DNA of 64,000 nt from Chionis minor (lineage: Eukaryota; Chordata; Aves; Charadriiformes; Chionididae): NCBI GenBank assembly GCA_013398295.1, contig VZSF01010138.1:1-64000 (forward strand), given 5' to 3'. Numbering within the stretch: position 1 is the stretch's first letter; each line of letters begins with the position of its first letter. Positions 1 to 12,617 of this stretch are shown piece by piece. The notes under the pieces were generated by a model. It was not told the DNA's origin, ran no database searches, and was given only the letters and a program-made list of their open reading frames with translations. Position numbers and translations under genes: made by a program.

Positions 1-2063
1 CTTATAGTTTCCTGGGTCCTCTTAAGTCCTCTTAAGTCAACTTAATTTCTTTCTGAATCACTGCCTGCTTTACACTTATCTTTTTATGTGTTCCTTCAGT
101 GTTATTTTTTAACCAAGGAAGAGAAATCCACGATTAAAAACAAGTCTGTGGAATGATGTTTTGTACTTATCTGTTAGTTAAAGCAATACAATTAGGATGT
201 TGTAGATGACAGACAATTCTGGAATAACCAGTACAAGGACGCATTAAAAAAATTAAGAGATGAAGGTAAAAATAATTCAGAAGATAGTAAATAAATGCTT
301 CATCGCATTTCTGGGATTCTTCTGTACTCATAGATCCTCAGTTTGTATGCAGAGGTTTTTAGAGATAAAATGGCACTTTGCCAATAGTAGGCAAGGAGAA
401 AAAGTGCCCTGTATGACGGTATACTGGTTTCCAAACTGTAGGTGGTAGAAACCACTTTGGAAACTTGTTTCATTAAGAAAAAAATTATGTTCCCAATTGA
501 CATAATTATAGTGTTTTCAAGCATGGCTGAATTGGATGTAACTTGTAGCAAAACATCACATTGAAGAAAACACCTTGTTCAAGAAAAACATATTTTGGTG
601 ATTGATCCCATTGGCACCACTGTTCTCTTAAGGGCTTTGACAAATGGAATTTAGTTTTAATTGGGGAATGAACACAAATATATTCTGGTAAATTGATCTG
701 CTGGCATACAAGCAAAACTGATTAATTTATCTTTTTTTTTTTTTTTAAACTGGGAATTTAAATGAGGGAAAAGGCGTGTTATGAGTATTTAAGTTATTTT
801 CCTTTTTTCTCCCCCAGAAAACAAAACTGAGCTTTAACCTGGATAATCATGTAAAGAATGTACTTTTTAAAGCCGCAATTTGACCTCATTCTCCATGAAG
901 TCTATTTTTCTCCTGGGGTTCTCCCTCCCCCATGTTTATATTCTCCTTCAATAACAGGAAACCATGCTATTCCTCACAAGCAGTAGGATATGACTCTCTG
1001 AGCACAGCTCTACATACACGTCTTTTAATGGCCCTGCCACTTTGCACAGCTCCTGCCCCTCCCTCAGTTATTCCTCCCACCCTTCCGCTGCCTCTATGGT
1101 TGGACCAGCGTGATGGTTTTGATGATAACTTATTTTTCAGGTGGATCATTTCCCCCATCTAGCTCACTGCACACCTGCCAGCGGAGGGATATATTTTGTC
1201 GTTAGCAAGTTTTAACCAAAACCCCCCAAAGGAATTACGTATTTGCTTTCTCTTGAGAGAGAAGGGAAAAACAATAGAAAAGGTGAATCGGGAGGGGTCA
1301 AGTTTTTTGGTAATTCTTAAATTCTTTGTGCTTGGTTGAGTAGGTTTTTCAGTGACTGGATGAATGTATTTAAGTGTTACCAAGTGGTTGTGTCTGGAGA
1401 GATGGAAGCCTAAGAACAGGACACTTAAGAGGGGAAATAAAAAGCCTCCTTAGACTAGTGGGTTAGAAGTAAAGTTGGACAGGTGGATTCTTATCAGGCT
1501 GTGAAAAAGGTAAGAATCAAATACTCCCTTCTTTCAGCATTCCTGTCCCCTGAAAACAGCCCAGATCTGTGTGCCCTAGTCATACAGTACTGCTATTTTA
1601 ACTGCTGTTTGAACATCTTTGATTTAAGCACATTACCTCCTAGTCCATTGCGAACACCTCAGTCAAGGAAGCAGGCAATGCCACAGATTAAAAAAAAAGC
1701 CCCATAAGCATCTCCTTCCAGGCCTGATGGTGTTTAAAATACTTAAGTGTTTTCTAAACATGTAATGTAGTTAAATGGGGATAAACTGCACATCTTCTAA
1801 GAAGTATTTCTGAACACACAGTTATGTCTTGCCATGCATGTGAGTCTTTCATAATGCCTGGTGAAAAAAAAATCTGTTCTGTTATACCAGTAGAAATTTG
1901 GAGTCATACCGATTTCTATTGATGGCAAAGTGAGCAGAATCTGTCCCATAAAATAGTCTGTATAGCACTTCATTTTCTGCTATATAAAGTCTCTAAAAGT
2001 GGTCTTGGAATGCTCCTTTTGTGTGAAATGAGATCTATTTATCAAGAAACTACATCAACTTTT

Positions 2064-2181
2064 AAAAATATAATTTTATATATTATTTATATTTATACTT
2101 CTATTTGTATTATTTATATTCATATTTATATTTATATTATTTATATTGTTTAAATTATTTATATTATAAATATAATTAGAT
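2064..2181. repeat. AT-rich low-complexity (TTTATA-like) tract
   Basis: About 115 bases made almost only of A and T, built from irregular repeats of TTTATAT, TATTTATA and TTATATTA. It looks like a decayed microsatellite. No gene overlaps it. Confidence 0.8.
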
Positions 2182-5100
2182 AACATTTCTTGAAGTTAGA
2201 GTACATTTATCTACAAGCACGGCTGCCTGAATTTAGACATATCCTGTGACTGAAGTTAACACCTGAGATGAAAGTATTGACTGAATTAACAGTTATAAAT
2301 AAGGGACACCAATGAACTTTGTGCACAGAGAAATGTAGTATGTTCTTCACCCATACCAAATTTGAGAGAGCTGCAAGGCCCTGGCATCATGAAGATATAC
2401 TCAGACATCAAACTCTAAGCATGTGAACAGTGAGTGAAAAACGGGATGACGGGAGGAGAGAGGCCCGAGTAACCACAGTGCACAGAAGTATCTGTTTGCT
2501 AATGACCTGTTTGCTTTAGACCAAAAGTTTATTATTGCAGTCAGTAAAGATATGAGTTGAATTGCACACACATTTTGTGGCTGTGCTGGTCAAAGTTTGT
2601 ATTAACAGGTTTGCAGGATAAAAAAGTTCACAATAAAAAGCCACTTTGTGGCAGACTCTGTATTAAGGCTTGCAAAAAGACTGTCTGCCTACCAGCAACT
2701 GAAAGGCAGAGCATCCCCTGAAATGCATTTAACGTGGAAAAAAGTTTTCTGCAGGTAGAATTTGCCTTCTGGCACTGCTCTGACGATTACTCAAGATCCT
2801 GTCTGTGCCATGGATTTTCATCTGTTGGTGGTGTTTGCATTAAGTTGTGTAACTGCTTCTTAATGCCGGTTACGTAAGGATGCATAGATTGCAGCTCCAT
2901 GAGGTATCCTGCACAAATCACCACTGATAATGTAAGCATGGTTTCAAAGGTTACTCTCGGTTGAATTAATTTTACATTAATTAAAATCCTCCCTACATAA
3001 GTCAAATGCTTGATTAGTACAGAAGCGTACAGTGTAAGTCTAAATAGGGCTCAGAAAGTATGCACAGGTTTTCCCGTAATATAGTATATAAGGCTTGTGA
3101 TATTCATACCATATACCAATGTGATGCAGCTTTCCTATTCTGGGTGGGAATTTTGGCACTGACTTTTGGAATGCTACAATTTTACCCCGAGGGTCTCAGG
3201 CTATACCAGCTAAAACACAGTAACATACAGAGAAGACATCAGAAGAAGACTTAGTCAACAGTCAAAGTTCTTTTCATTTTATACAACATCTACTGTGTTA
3301 GTCCTTTCTCTTGAATTTAATTTTAATTAGGCTAAGTCAGGTTCTGTACTGAGGAAGGAGAGTCTAAAGATTCTTGGACATTGTACTAAATACAGCGTTT
3401 AGCCTGGAATGGAAGAAATGGAAGAGAATTGAGATGGGGAGGGGAATCTTGGTTTCGCAAAAATGGAACAAGTATTTAAATCCAAATGTAAATCAGGATT
3501 ATAGACAGAATTGCAATTTGAAATGTGTTGCCTATAATAACACTTACCTCCTTTCCTTCTCTAATACTAATTTAACACCTTTCTAAATGATTAATTTGAA
3601 TTCCCATAGCAAACTCCACAAGTTAGATTTAAGGCATTTCTTCACTGAAGTGGTCCATCAGTGTATATTTTCTGGTGTGGTCATCTGAAAATGCACACCT
3701 TGCTTTGTCTGGAGGCTTTTTCAATTCTGAATATCAACTGACCACATGAATATGAGAAGTGGCATATCTATAATCAGAAACCACCTTATATAGATTTACC
3801 AGAGGAACAGATAGAGCAAAGAAGGAGAGAGAGTGTATCATGCTGCTGAGCACCAGGTTGCAAAATGGCATTTGGACTCTTTGATCGTGCATTGTTCTGC
3901 TTCCAAAGTTTTCAAGTACAGAGATATGGCTGACTTTTTGTCCAGATCTGACCGACCGAGGTTTTATGAAATTTAACAAGACCTAGATTAGAAAAAAAAT
4001 CATGTTTCAAAATAAATTGGCTCTCACTTTGAGGGCTGATCAGAAGCAGATAATGTATCTATGTTAGTGCTTGAAATATTAATTAAAATATAGTAACTAA
4101 GACATTTTTAGCAACAAGTGTTCCTAATGTAAACAAACTATGAAATTTTGCTCCATGTTTCGTCATACTAGGATTACTGATGGTACCTCCTGGCCCAGAT
4201 GTATTAATGATCTACCAGAGGAGCTGAAACTGAATAAGGAACGGCCAAAAATGTCAGGATGATCCCATGATGTAGGCTGGACCTGAAGCTGATATTTGCC
4301 CCATAATCCTCTTGGAAGGCTGCAGAAATTACTTCTCAACTGCATAGGAGCCTTCTCCAGTTTCCAGTCTGGCCAGTGCTTATCCATTTTCTCAGTGTTT
4401 TGCCACCATGACCTTGTAGCTCACACAGGCTTTCTTCTCTGGATGGTGTTTTTCTAGAGTAATTTCAAGAAAGAAGTGTCCTTCTTGATCATTGTTACTT
4501 TAGAGTTAATCACTATAAACTTTTTAAGATTATTCTATTACCCGTCCTCTGTACGTGTTACATGAAGCCGTCTGCTTAGAAGATGGGTAGCCACACAGAG
4601 CCACTCAACATGGTATTGTAGATAAGGTTTTAAACCTTTCCTAGTAATGACACTTTCCTAATAATGCACAAATAAGCTTTAGTTTTACTGGAAATATTGT
4701 TGGAAATACTTGTCTTTCTCATGTGGCTCCCCATTGGTGGCTCACACTGACACTAGATCAACTTAAACCCCAAGATTATTTTTTCTCTATTTCTAACTAA
4801 TGACAACGATGATTTATACTGAAAATGTTGTTATTTTCTAGGTGCACTCTTGCATATGATCTCTTATCTATTATTTTGGTCCCCAAGAACAGCCAATTTT
4901 TCCTTTGACCCTGATTTCATTGGCAGAAATGTCACAGGTGAAAATGTGCAGAAAGTCCTTTTATGAAAAAAGCTGGTGGAAACACCACTCAGCTTGAGTG
5001 GTGGAGCTCAGTTTGATCTTGGAGACACTGCAGTAGTGCAGAGAGAAAATGAGAAGAGAAGTTTTTGCAAGGAAGACCCTGAGGCAGATGCATGCCCAGT

Positions 5101-8100
5101 ATATTCTGACCACTAAAGCAGATTTCTGAATGCACACCCAGAGCGCACTGGCCTGCTCATTACTTTTTGTATTTCATAAAATCAGACCCATGTAACGAAT
5201 CCATAACATTGAGATTTTAAAAGTTCTGTCACAAAATGCAGCAGTGGTACCTGCAGTTTACTAGTTTTTTGCCAGCTCCTCAGAAGAAATAAGACACTGT
5301 TGCTTCAAGAGGCTCCTCATCTTGCCTTTCAGCCTGAATTCTATCACCCATTCATTAATTTTACCTGAACTACTGTGCTACTTTTACTAAATCAGGCTGA
5401 TGGATAGGTGCTCAAATTTGCCCATTTTTGTATGCTGGATGAAATGGGGATTTTTGTGACTGAAAGACAGGTGTTTTAAAGGCAAAAGCTGATACAACCT
5501 TCTCTTGTGCCTCAGGTTAAGTTGATTAGGTCCTAATGAAAGGCATCAATTATTGGTCTTTCCCCAAAAGACCTGGCTCAAAACACCTCTGCCCTACAGC
5601 CTGGGCTGCTTTGCTGCAGGGAATGTGTGGTCTAATCTCCCACTGCAGGTAAAGGTACAGCTAAAACAAGCAAGAACCTTCCAGAAACCACTGTTGCTTT
5701 ATCCCCCCTATTGAGAGAACGAAAGGGGAAAGTGCAGTCAGAATAAACAAGGTATATACGATCCTGCATTGTCCTAAATCTGAAAGAGCTGCAGAGTGAC
5801 TCGGTCCTAAACCCACAAATTGCTTTATGAACCCTCCCTGTCATGCCATGCCCCGTGTAATTTTCCTGAAGCAATGGTTGGTCACGTGTGAAATACCAAG
5901 CTTGTAATCCATGCTGTTCTTTTATAAAGGGGAAAGGCCAGAGCTGCAAAAATACTGTCTCTTAACAAGACATGATATCCTTTTCAAGACCTCTGCCATT
6001 CCAGGTGAATATCCTGGAATAATCAAGCAATTTAATAGGTTAGGATATACACATAAACAGATTTCTGCTCTCATGAAGGTATAAAGCTTGGGAAAATATT
6101 AGGTTATGCTTCAAACAGTTAAAAAAAAAAAAAGCTAAGCAAGATTTTATGTTGTGAGTTGAATATCTGTTATTTAGTACCTGAAAGGGATGCTTTTGCC
6201 CCGTCAATTGGTATCATTTTGCTCAAATGATCACTGATAGTTTGTGAAACATAGCACTGCAATACAATTGTTGGCTGAGTTTTAGGACATAAACAAGGCT
6301 ATTTTTCTGCAGTTCCCAGATCCAGGAGACACATAAGTGGGAGTGGGAAAAAATGCTTTTGTTTGGGAAACACACTGTGGGAAAATTGCTCAACATGATT
6401 TGAATGTCAGAACTGGAATGTAACAACTGGTGTAGCCAGATTAGTGCAAAGAGAAGACCAAAGGCAGAAAAATCGCTTTTGTCAGGGTTCTCAGTTAATT
6501 TTGTAGCGCTGAAGCAAAATTTATAGTTTACTTTTTGTTGATTGTGTTCATAGATGAAATTTCAGCTACATAAATTATATATATCTATGATAAACTAAAG
6601 CCTGGAGACCTTGTATTTTTAGTGAGAGCAACTTACAAAAAAAAAAAAAAGAAAAGAAATATATCTAGGTATCTCTGGGAAGTTTTAGTTCCTGTTTACT
6701 TTTTGCAAAACCCAAACCAGCAAATCCATTTTGTTTGCCTGGGTAAACTGAGGTGGGGAGTGTTGCCCTTTGGAGATGACTCTCTGCTCATCTGCAGAAG
6801 AGATAATAAAATAGGAGATTGGAAAATATTGGGGTTGTAAAGCCTTTGTTGGAATATATGGCAGCCTGCCTCAGGATCGCTGCATCAGATCGCAACAGAC
6901 GCCCCACCACTCTCCTAACTCTCTCAAGGTGTTTGCAAAAGATGTCCTCAAAATACAGAGGACATTTCCCAGCCAGCAAGTCTTGTGTTTTCCATGTCAA
7001 AGGCATTAAGACTCTTCCGGTGACCCAAATGGCAGTGCCTTGATTAAGGTCCCAAAAACCCCAAAATGAGGGGAGGGGTGGGACATCATGTGATTTGACA
7101 CCTGGCTCGTATCATCTGTTGCAAAGACTCTCGTACGCTGGCGGTTGAAAGAGCTGTCTGTGATCCCACTTTCCAGTATCTACAATGCTTTAAATGATGA
7201 GATATGACAAGTCCTTCTAAAGCCAACAACTGCACAATAGAGCAAACTTGAGCAGTGGAAACCACCTCCTTTTGCGATACTGATGAAAGACTTGCCTAGG
7301 ATCTCATAATAATTAGGGGTTGTGTTATTCTAGAACAATTTGCAGTCCCTCGAGGATGAGTCACAGCAAATTTGATAAGATCACGATTTTGTGATTTTTT
7401 TAGGAGATGTCATTTTTTCCAAAATGGTCCATACTGCACTCAGCTCTCAGATTTCTTCATTTCTATTCTTTCGGTGGGTGCTTGGTGGGATAGAAAACAG
7501 CTCTAAATTCCTGGAGAGGGAACCAGAGGAGAAGAAACTCTTCTGTCTGTCTTCTGTGGGGAAGTTTGCAACAAGCAGAAGTCTGTGGGCTTGACATGAA
7601 GTCATTAGTGACTTAGAAACTTGAAATACCTGCAGACACGAAACTAGATTTATCCTTTATATAAACAGAGTCTTCACACATACTGATTTTTAATGATTTA
7701 CAAATGGATAATATCTTTGAGGGCCTATATACTGTAACTTAGTTGTTTCATCTGTGTTACTTGTCAGATAAAGTCAACTCTCAGATAAAATGTCAGCTTT
7801 GCAAATACCCTCAACAGACAAAAGCAGCGAACTGAAACAACCCCCCTTGCAAAATGTACCCCTTATTCACGGCAGCCATGGGGAAGCTTGCATTGTTACG
7901 GCAGATAATTGCTTATGGTCTGAGTACAGGAGACTCTTGTTCTAAATGCTGTCACTCAGTATTCCTAAATCAAAAATCCTGGCAAATTCCTTCGGGCAGT
8001 TAAGATTTTCGGCTTTGTAGATAATACAAGTATGCGTGTAGTTGCTTGATAGATAAATAGTTCTAAGTTTGCAAGTGTAAAAGTTAGTTTTACTGGTTTT

Positions 8101-8911
8101 AACCCAGTAGTGCTTTCTGTTAGAACAAAAGCCTTTTTTGTACTAATGTAAGTAACGAGTCTAAGGGAAAAGCTAGGAGTAGCTTGGGCTGAAATGCCCT
8201 TATCTTTTCAAAATTACAGTAATAAATGCGATATTTGAATGAGAAGAAATTACAGAAACACGATGTGCTGTATTACATGGGAGAGCGTGATTGCACTCTC
8301 AATGAATTTTGCATTTGTTCTCAAGATAGGGGAGATGAAATAGAAGAAATCATTTGTCTTGAAAGGAGATATAAAGTATACCCAAACCGTTTCTACGTAC
8401 AATCTTATCAGTCCATTTCAAGGCCACTTGCCACTCTCAGATGCTCTTAATACACTGTATACCAACGGCAATACTGCTGACATGGGGTTCTGCGACTGCC
8501 AAATTGCATATTCATTATTGTTCGTAGTCATGTGAGGTCGAGTTCGGTCACCGCAAACAAAGAACCTTTGTCTGGGTCTTTACTCCCTCCTCACGCAGTT
8601 TTTGGTTTCCTAACTTTTGTAGTGCTCCCCGGTTTAAAAGTTTCTTTTTAAAGAGGATGCTGTGTGCTCTTTTGTAAACATGTCTCCATTACTGAAAGTG
8701 ACATCATGGGAATCGCTGGAAGCGAGCTGGGGGCACAGACCTGGGGCAGAGGCGATGTAAAAAGAAGCCCTCCTCGGCCTTTCTCCCTCCTCCCCCCAGC
8801 ATTGTCTAGCAAACAGGTACTTTATTGAACTCTGTTGGAAGCATCATGAGGAATTTAAACATAGGAAGGACTAATCATTATTTTTAAAAAGACGCTCTCT
8901 CTCATTTGCAG

Positions 8912-9010
8912 GCTGCTGTGCACGATGTGGTCAGCAGCTTATTCACCCAAAGCCAGGGTTCTGCTGATTTGCCATCATATGCAAATTACCTCCCTGGACT
9001 CACTGGCACG
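8912..9010 (+). other. Exon-like segment of unknown identity (33 codons)
   Basis: A pyrimidine-rich stretch ending in TTTGCAG precedes 99 bases that are open in two of three forward frames and are followed by GTAAAC, a moderate donor. The phase-0 reading ends ...YANYLPGLTGT. It also contains an octamer ATGCAAAT at 8979-8986, the POU-family binding site. I do not recognise the peptide. An open stretch this short is not rare by chance, and codon third positions show no bias. It could equally be a conserved non-coding element or nothing. Confidence 0.2.
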
Positions 9011-9059
9011 GTAAACACCTCAGTTTAAGAAGTTTAAAAAGATGGATTGAAAAACTTAG

Positions 9060-9125
9060 GCATGCTCCCGCTCCTACTGAGATCAGTGGCCAGCCTCCCC
9101 TTGACTTCAATGGAAGAAGGAGAGA
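9060..9125. repeat. Possible relic of an ancient sauropsid interspersed repeat
   Basis: The segment carries the wording CCTTGACTTCAATGGAAG, close to a phrase (TTGACTTCAATGGGAG) that recurs many times in turtle, crocodile and bird genomes as part of old interspersed repeats. The call rests on that phrase only. A repeat-library search would decide it. Confidence 0.35.
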
Positions 9126-10366
9126 GTCCCTCTTTTCTGGAAGCGAGACCCAGCGGTATTTGAGCTTTTTGGAGCACACACAGCTCTGAAAGTCTGTTCC
9201 TTTAGGCCATTCCAAAATTTTTCCCATTTGCTTGATTCCATGGCAACACAACATCACCACCAAGCTCTCAATACTGAAATGAGATTTTACTACTAAGCCT
9301 GAGGATTTATACAAGTGTATCCTGTAAAAAGATCTTGCTGAGCTGCAATTGCCATTGGACTAATTCTGCATCCTTTGCAGATGAGTGACAAAATTATCTC
9401 CTGATTTATTTTACAACAAGTCAAGAATTTATGAAGGATAGAAAAACAAGAAAACTGCTTTACAGTCATACCAGAAAAAAACTTTTTTATTACACAGACT
9501 CTCTAGGTTTGAGTAAAACACTGTATCTATTTCCTATCGTTTCAAAACATTCTAGGGAATAGCCTAAGCAGTTTTCTCACAAATGATACTAAATTCAGAC
9601 TCTAGAGACTGCATGAAATTGTGATAAAGCCACTGAGGCTTTTATTCTGATTTTTGTATTACTTACATCACAGAAATATCTACTTTGCAACCTGAAAAAT
9701 ATACCAATGTAAAAGCATGCAAGGAAAAAACACGCCAAAAGATCCACATTAGATTCTGAATGTACTATAGTTCATCTTTCATAGAGGGAAGCAAAGCAGA
9801 CAAACTTGCTTTACCCTCAGTGGCTGAGAGTTTGCTCTGAGTTACATTATAGGATGCTGAAACCGAGTGCAGTGTTTGACGCCCTGTTTTTATGCGCCGA
9901 AGGGGAAAAAAAATCAAAGTGGTGCCGTGGTGCTGTACCTAGAGAAGGGACAGTTGTGTGTAAGCAATATCAGTGGTCCTTTATAATGTAAAGTACCTAC
10001 TAAGAAGTTTGCATGTAATAATACAAATGCAGTGGAGTGATGGAATTACTAGGCAATACTAGTAACAGTTCTAACTGCCTTACATTTCATGCATTTTCTT
10101 AGGCTCTCGATGTAACCGTTCATTGCCACCTCTGTTATGTTCAGTTTTCACATTATCCAGTTGTTGAATCGTCTCCTCCAGTGTGATTCCTGAGATCAGT
10201 TTTGCCACTGCAGTCAGAGCTGTGGGTTCCCCCATTGCCCATAATCTCACTCACGCAGGCGGACCCATCCTAGGACTGACGACCCGGATGCGGGCTGCAG
10301 CATTGTATTGAGTCTTTGACTACTTTTGTCATCTGCTCTTCATGCACAGGGAGTTACAAACATACG

Positions 10367-10374
10367 TGACGTAA
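10367..10374. promoter_or_regulatory. CRE-like site TGACGTAA
   Basis: TGACGTAA is a near-consensus binding site for CREB/ATF-type factors. It lies in a locally CpG-containing segment (about 10250-10560) about 3 kb upstream of the CpG island. There is no evidence of function beyond the match. Confidence 0.2.
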
Positions 10375-10862
10375 CACGGGACTTCACTTTTCTGAGCCCT
10401 TCTGAGCTTCTGAGGAAGCCCTTCCGATGCTTCTGATGCACCTAAGACAAACTCCACGCAATCCCGAGTGCGGGACGTGGCCCTGCTGACCGGCTGGAGA
10501 GGACAGATATCTCCTCTGGCCTCCGCAACTCCACCAAGTCAATGAGATGCTCATTATGCCAGTGAAGCCGAGATGAGGATGTAGTAACTGAGATCACACA
10601 AATCTGACAGTAGCACTGTGACTCCCTGTCAGCAAAAACCTTATGTATTTTCTTTCCATATAGATGGCCTCCTGGGCTAGGCTCTGATTAGAGAAGCAGT
10701 TACACATCCACTCAACTGCAGCAGACCAAGATGAAAGCAGAATCTGCCCCCTCGTTCCCGGCTGACCTTCAGTAAATTAATTCAAGAAAAAGTTGGTATG
10801 AAACGAAGAGCTTTGTTATAAAGCTGAACAGTTATGGACTTGTATTTCAGAAGAGATTCTGG

Positions 10863-11270
10863 CCATGTTGAGCCAGCAATGTGCCCTGAGCCAGCAATGC
10901 GTCCTTGTGGCCAAGAAGGCCAATGGCATCCTGGGGTGCATCGAGTGTGGCCAGCAGGTCGAGGGAGGTCATCCTCCCCCTCTACTCTGCCCTGGTGAGA
11001 CCACAACTTGAGTACTGTGTCCAGTTCTGGGCTCCCCAGTTTAAGAAAGACAGGGAACTGCTGGAGAGGGTGTAGCAAAGGGCCACGAAGATGATTAGGG
11101 GGCTGGAGCATCTTATGAGGAAAGGCTGAGGGAGGTTAGACTTTTTAGCCTAGAGAAGAGAAGGCTGAGGGGGGATCTCATCAATGTTTACAAATACTTA
11201 AAGGGAGGGTGCCAGGAGGAGGTGGCCAGTCTTTTTTCAGTGGTACCCAGTGACAGGACAAGGGGCAATG
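10863..11270 (+). mobile_element. CR1 LINE, older copy, left part (interrupted)
   Basis: The sequence matches the 3' part of the CR1 open reading frame and the region after it: phrases such as GTGGCCAAGAAGGCCAATGG, a CTCTGCCCTGGTGAGACC-type stretch and GAGAAGAGAAGGCTGAGG are typical of avian CR1. It breaks off after GACAAGGGGCAATGG and resumes at about 12371, where the next expected CR1 bases are found. The reading frame has stop codons and is dead. Near its 5' edge an 18-bp segment is duplicated in tandem (10870-10887 and 10888-10905). Confidence 0.9.
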
Positions 11271-12370
11271 GACATTGCCCACAGCATTCTGCTAGAGAAG
11301 CTGGCAGCCCGTGGCATTGACAGGTGGACTCTTCGCTGGATTAAAAACTGGCTGGATGGCTGAGACCAGAGAGTTGTGGTGAACGGTGCTAAATCCAGTT
11401 GGTGTCAGGTCTCAAGTGGTGTTCCTCAGGGCTCAGTTTTGAGGCCAGTCTTGTTTAGTATTTTTATTAATGATCTGGGTGAGGGGATTGAGTGCACCCT
11501 CAGTAAGTTTGCAGACGACACCAAATTAGGTGGGAGTGTTGATCTGCCTGAGGGTAGGAAGGCTCTGCAGAGGGATCTGGACAGGCTGGATCGATGGGCT
11601 GAGGCCAATGGGATGAGGTTTAACAAGGCCAAGTGCCGGGTCCTGCACTTGGGTCACAACAACCCCAGGCAGCGCTACAGGCTTGGGGAGGAGCGGCTGG
11701 AAACTGCCTGGCAGAAAAGGATCTGGGGGTCCTGGTGGACATTCAGACAAGCCAGCAGTGTGCCCAGGTGGCCAAGAAGGCCAATGGCATCTTGGCCTGT
11801 ATCAAGAATGGTGTGACCAGCAGGAGCAGGGAAGTGATTGTGCCCCTGTACTCAGCACTGGTGAGGCCGCAGCTCGAGTGCTGTGTTCAGTTTTGGGCAC
11901 CGCAGTATCAGAGAGACATTGAGGGGCTGGAGCGTGTCCAGAGAAGTTGGTGAGGGGTCTGGAGAACAGGTCTTATGAGGAGCGGCTGAGAGAGTTGGGA
12001 TTGTTTAGCCTGGAGAAGAGAAGGTTGAGGGGAGACCTTCTTACTCTCTACAACCACCTGAAAGGAGGTTATAGCGAGGTGGGGGTCAGTCTCCCAAGTA
12101 ACAAGCGACAGGACAAGAGGAAATGGCCTCAAGTTGTGCCAGGGGACATTTAGGTTGGATATTAGGAAAAACTTCTTTACCGAAAGGGTTATCAGGCATT
12201 GGAACAGGCTGCCCAGGGAGGTGGTGGAGCGCCGTCCCTGGAGGTATTTAAAAGACGGATAGACATGGTGCTGAGGGACATGGTTTAGGCGTGGTTTTGG
12301 CATAGGTTTATTGTTGGTCTTGATGATCTTGAAGGTCTCTTCCAACCCAAGTGATTCTATGATTCTATAT
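11271..12370 (+). mobile_element. CR1 LINE, younger copy inserted into the older one
   Basis: This is a 5'-truncated CR1 of about 1.1 kb. It carries the C-terminal reverse transcriptase region: the palm motif FADD is visible at about 11505-11516, preceded by [12 protein letters not shown] and INDL blocks. The 3' untranslated region ends in the octamer-type repeat ATTCTATGATTCTAT at about 12353-12369. A TGA in place of an expected sense codon near 11361 and later frame breaks show it is inactive. Its 3' tail (GATGATCTTGAAGGTCTCTTCC) differs from that of the surrounding CR1, so it belongs to another subfamily. Confidence 0.9.
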
Positions 12371-12617
12371 AAAATCGAATATAGGAAGTTCCATCTGAAC
12401 GTGAGGAGGAACTTCTTTACTTTGAGCGTGGCAGAGCACTGGCACAGGCTGCCCAGAGAGGTGGTGGAGTCTCCGACTCTGGAGACATTCAGAACCCGCC
12501 TGGACACCATCCTGTGCAACCTGCTGTAGGTGGACCTGCTCTGGCAGGGGGGTTGGACCAGATGCTCTCCAGAGGTCCCTTCCAACCCTTAACATTCTGT
12601 GATTCTGTGATTCTATG
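12371..12617 (+). mobile_element. CR1 LINE, older copy, right part and 3' end
   Basis: This continues the element that starts at 10863. It begins with ATAGGAAGTTCCATCTGAAC, runs through the conserved AGGCTGCCCAGAGAGGTGGT segment and TTGGACCAGATGCTCTCC, and ends in ATTCTGTGATTCTGTGATTCTATG. That ending is the classic CR1 3' terminus of short direct repeats. Confidence 0.9.

Larger units (their letters stand above)
1..10862. other. Upstream intergenic region, no supportable gene
   Basis: I read this stretch in six frames and found only short open frames (about 100 codons or fewer) with no family I recognise and no chain of compatible exons. Base composition is mostly AT-rich. It holds an AT-rich low-complexity tract near 2.1 kb, poly-A and poly-T runs (for example near 6120 and 6640), a possible ancient repeat near 9.06 kb and an exon-like segment at 8912-9010, which are listed separately. 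In human the neighbour upstream of GPAM is TECTB; no tectorin-like zona pellucida exon was recognised here, so it presumably lies outside the window. Confidence 0.6.

Noticed and set aside
11376..12585. Open frames of 146, 106 and 225 codons as possible genes
   Set aside because: They are reverse-transcriptase remnants of CR1 or the antisense of its 3' region.
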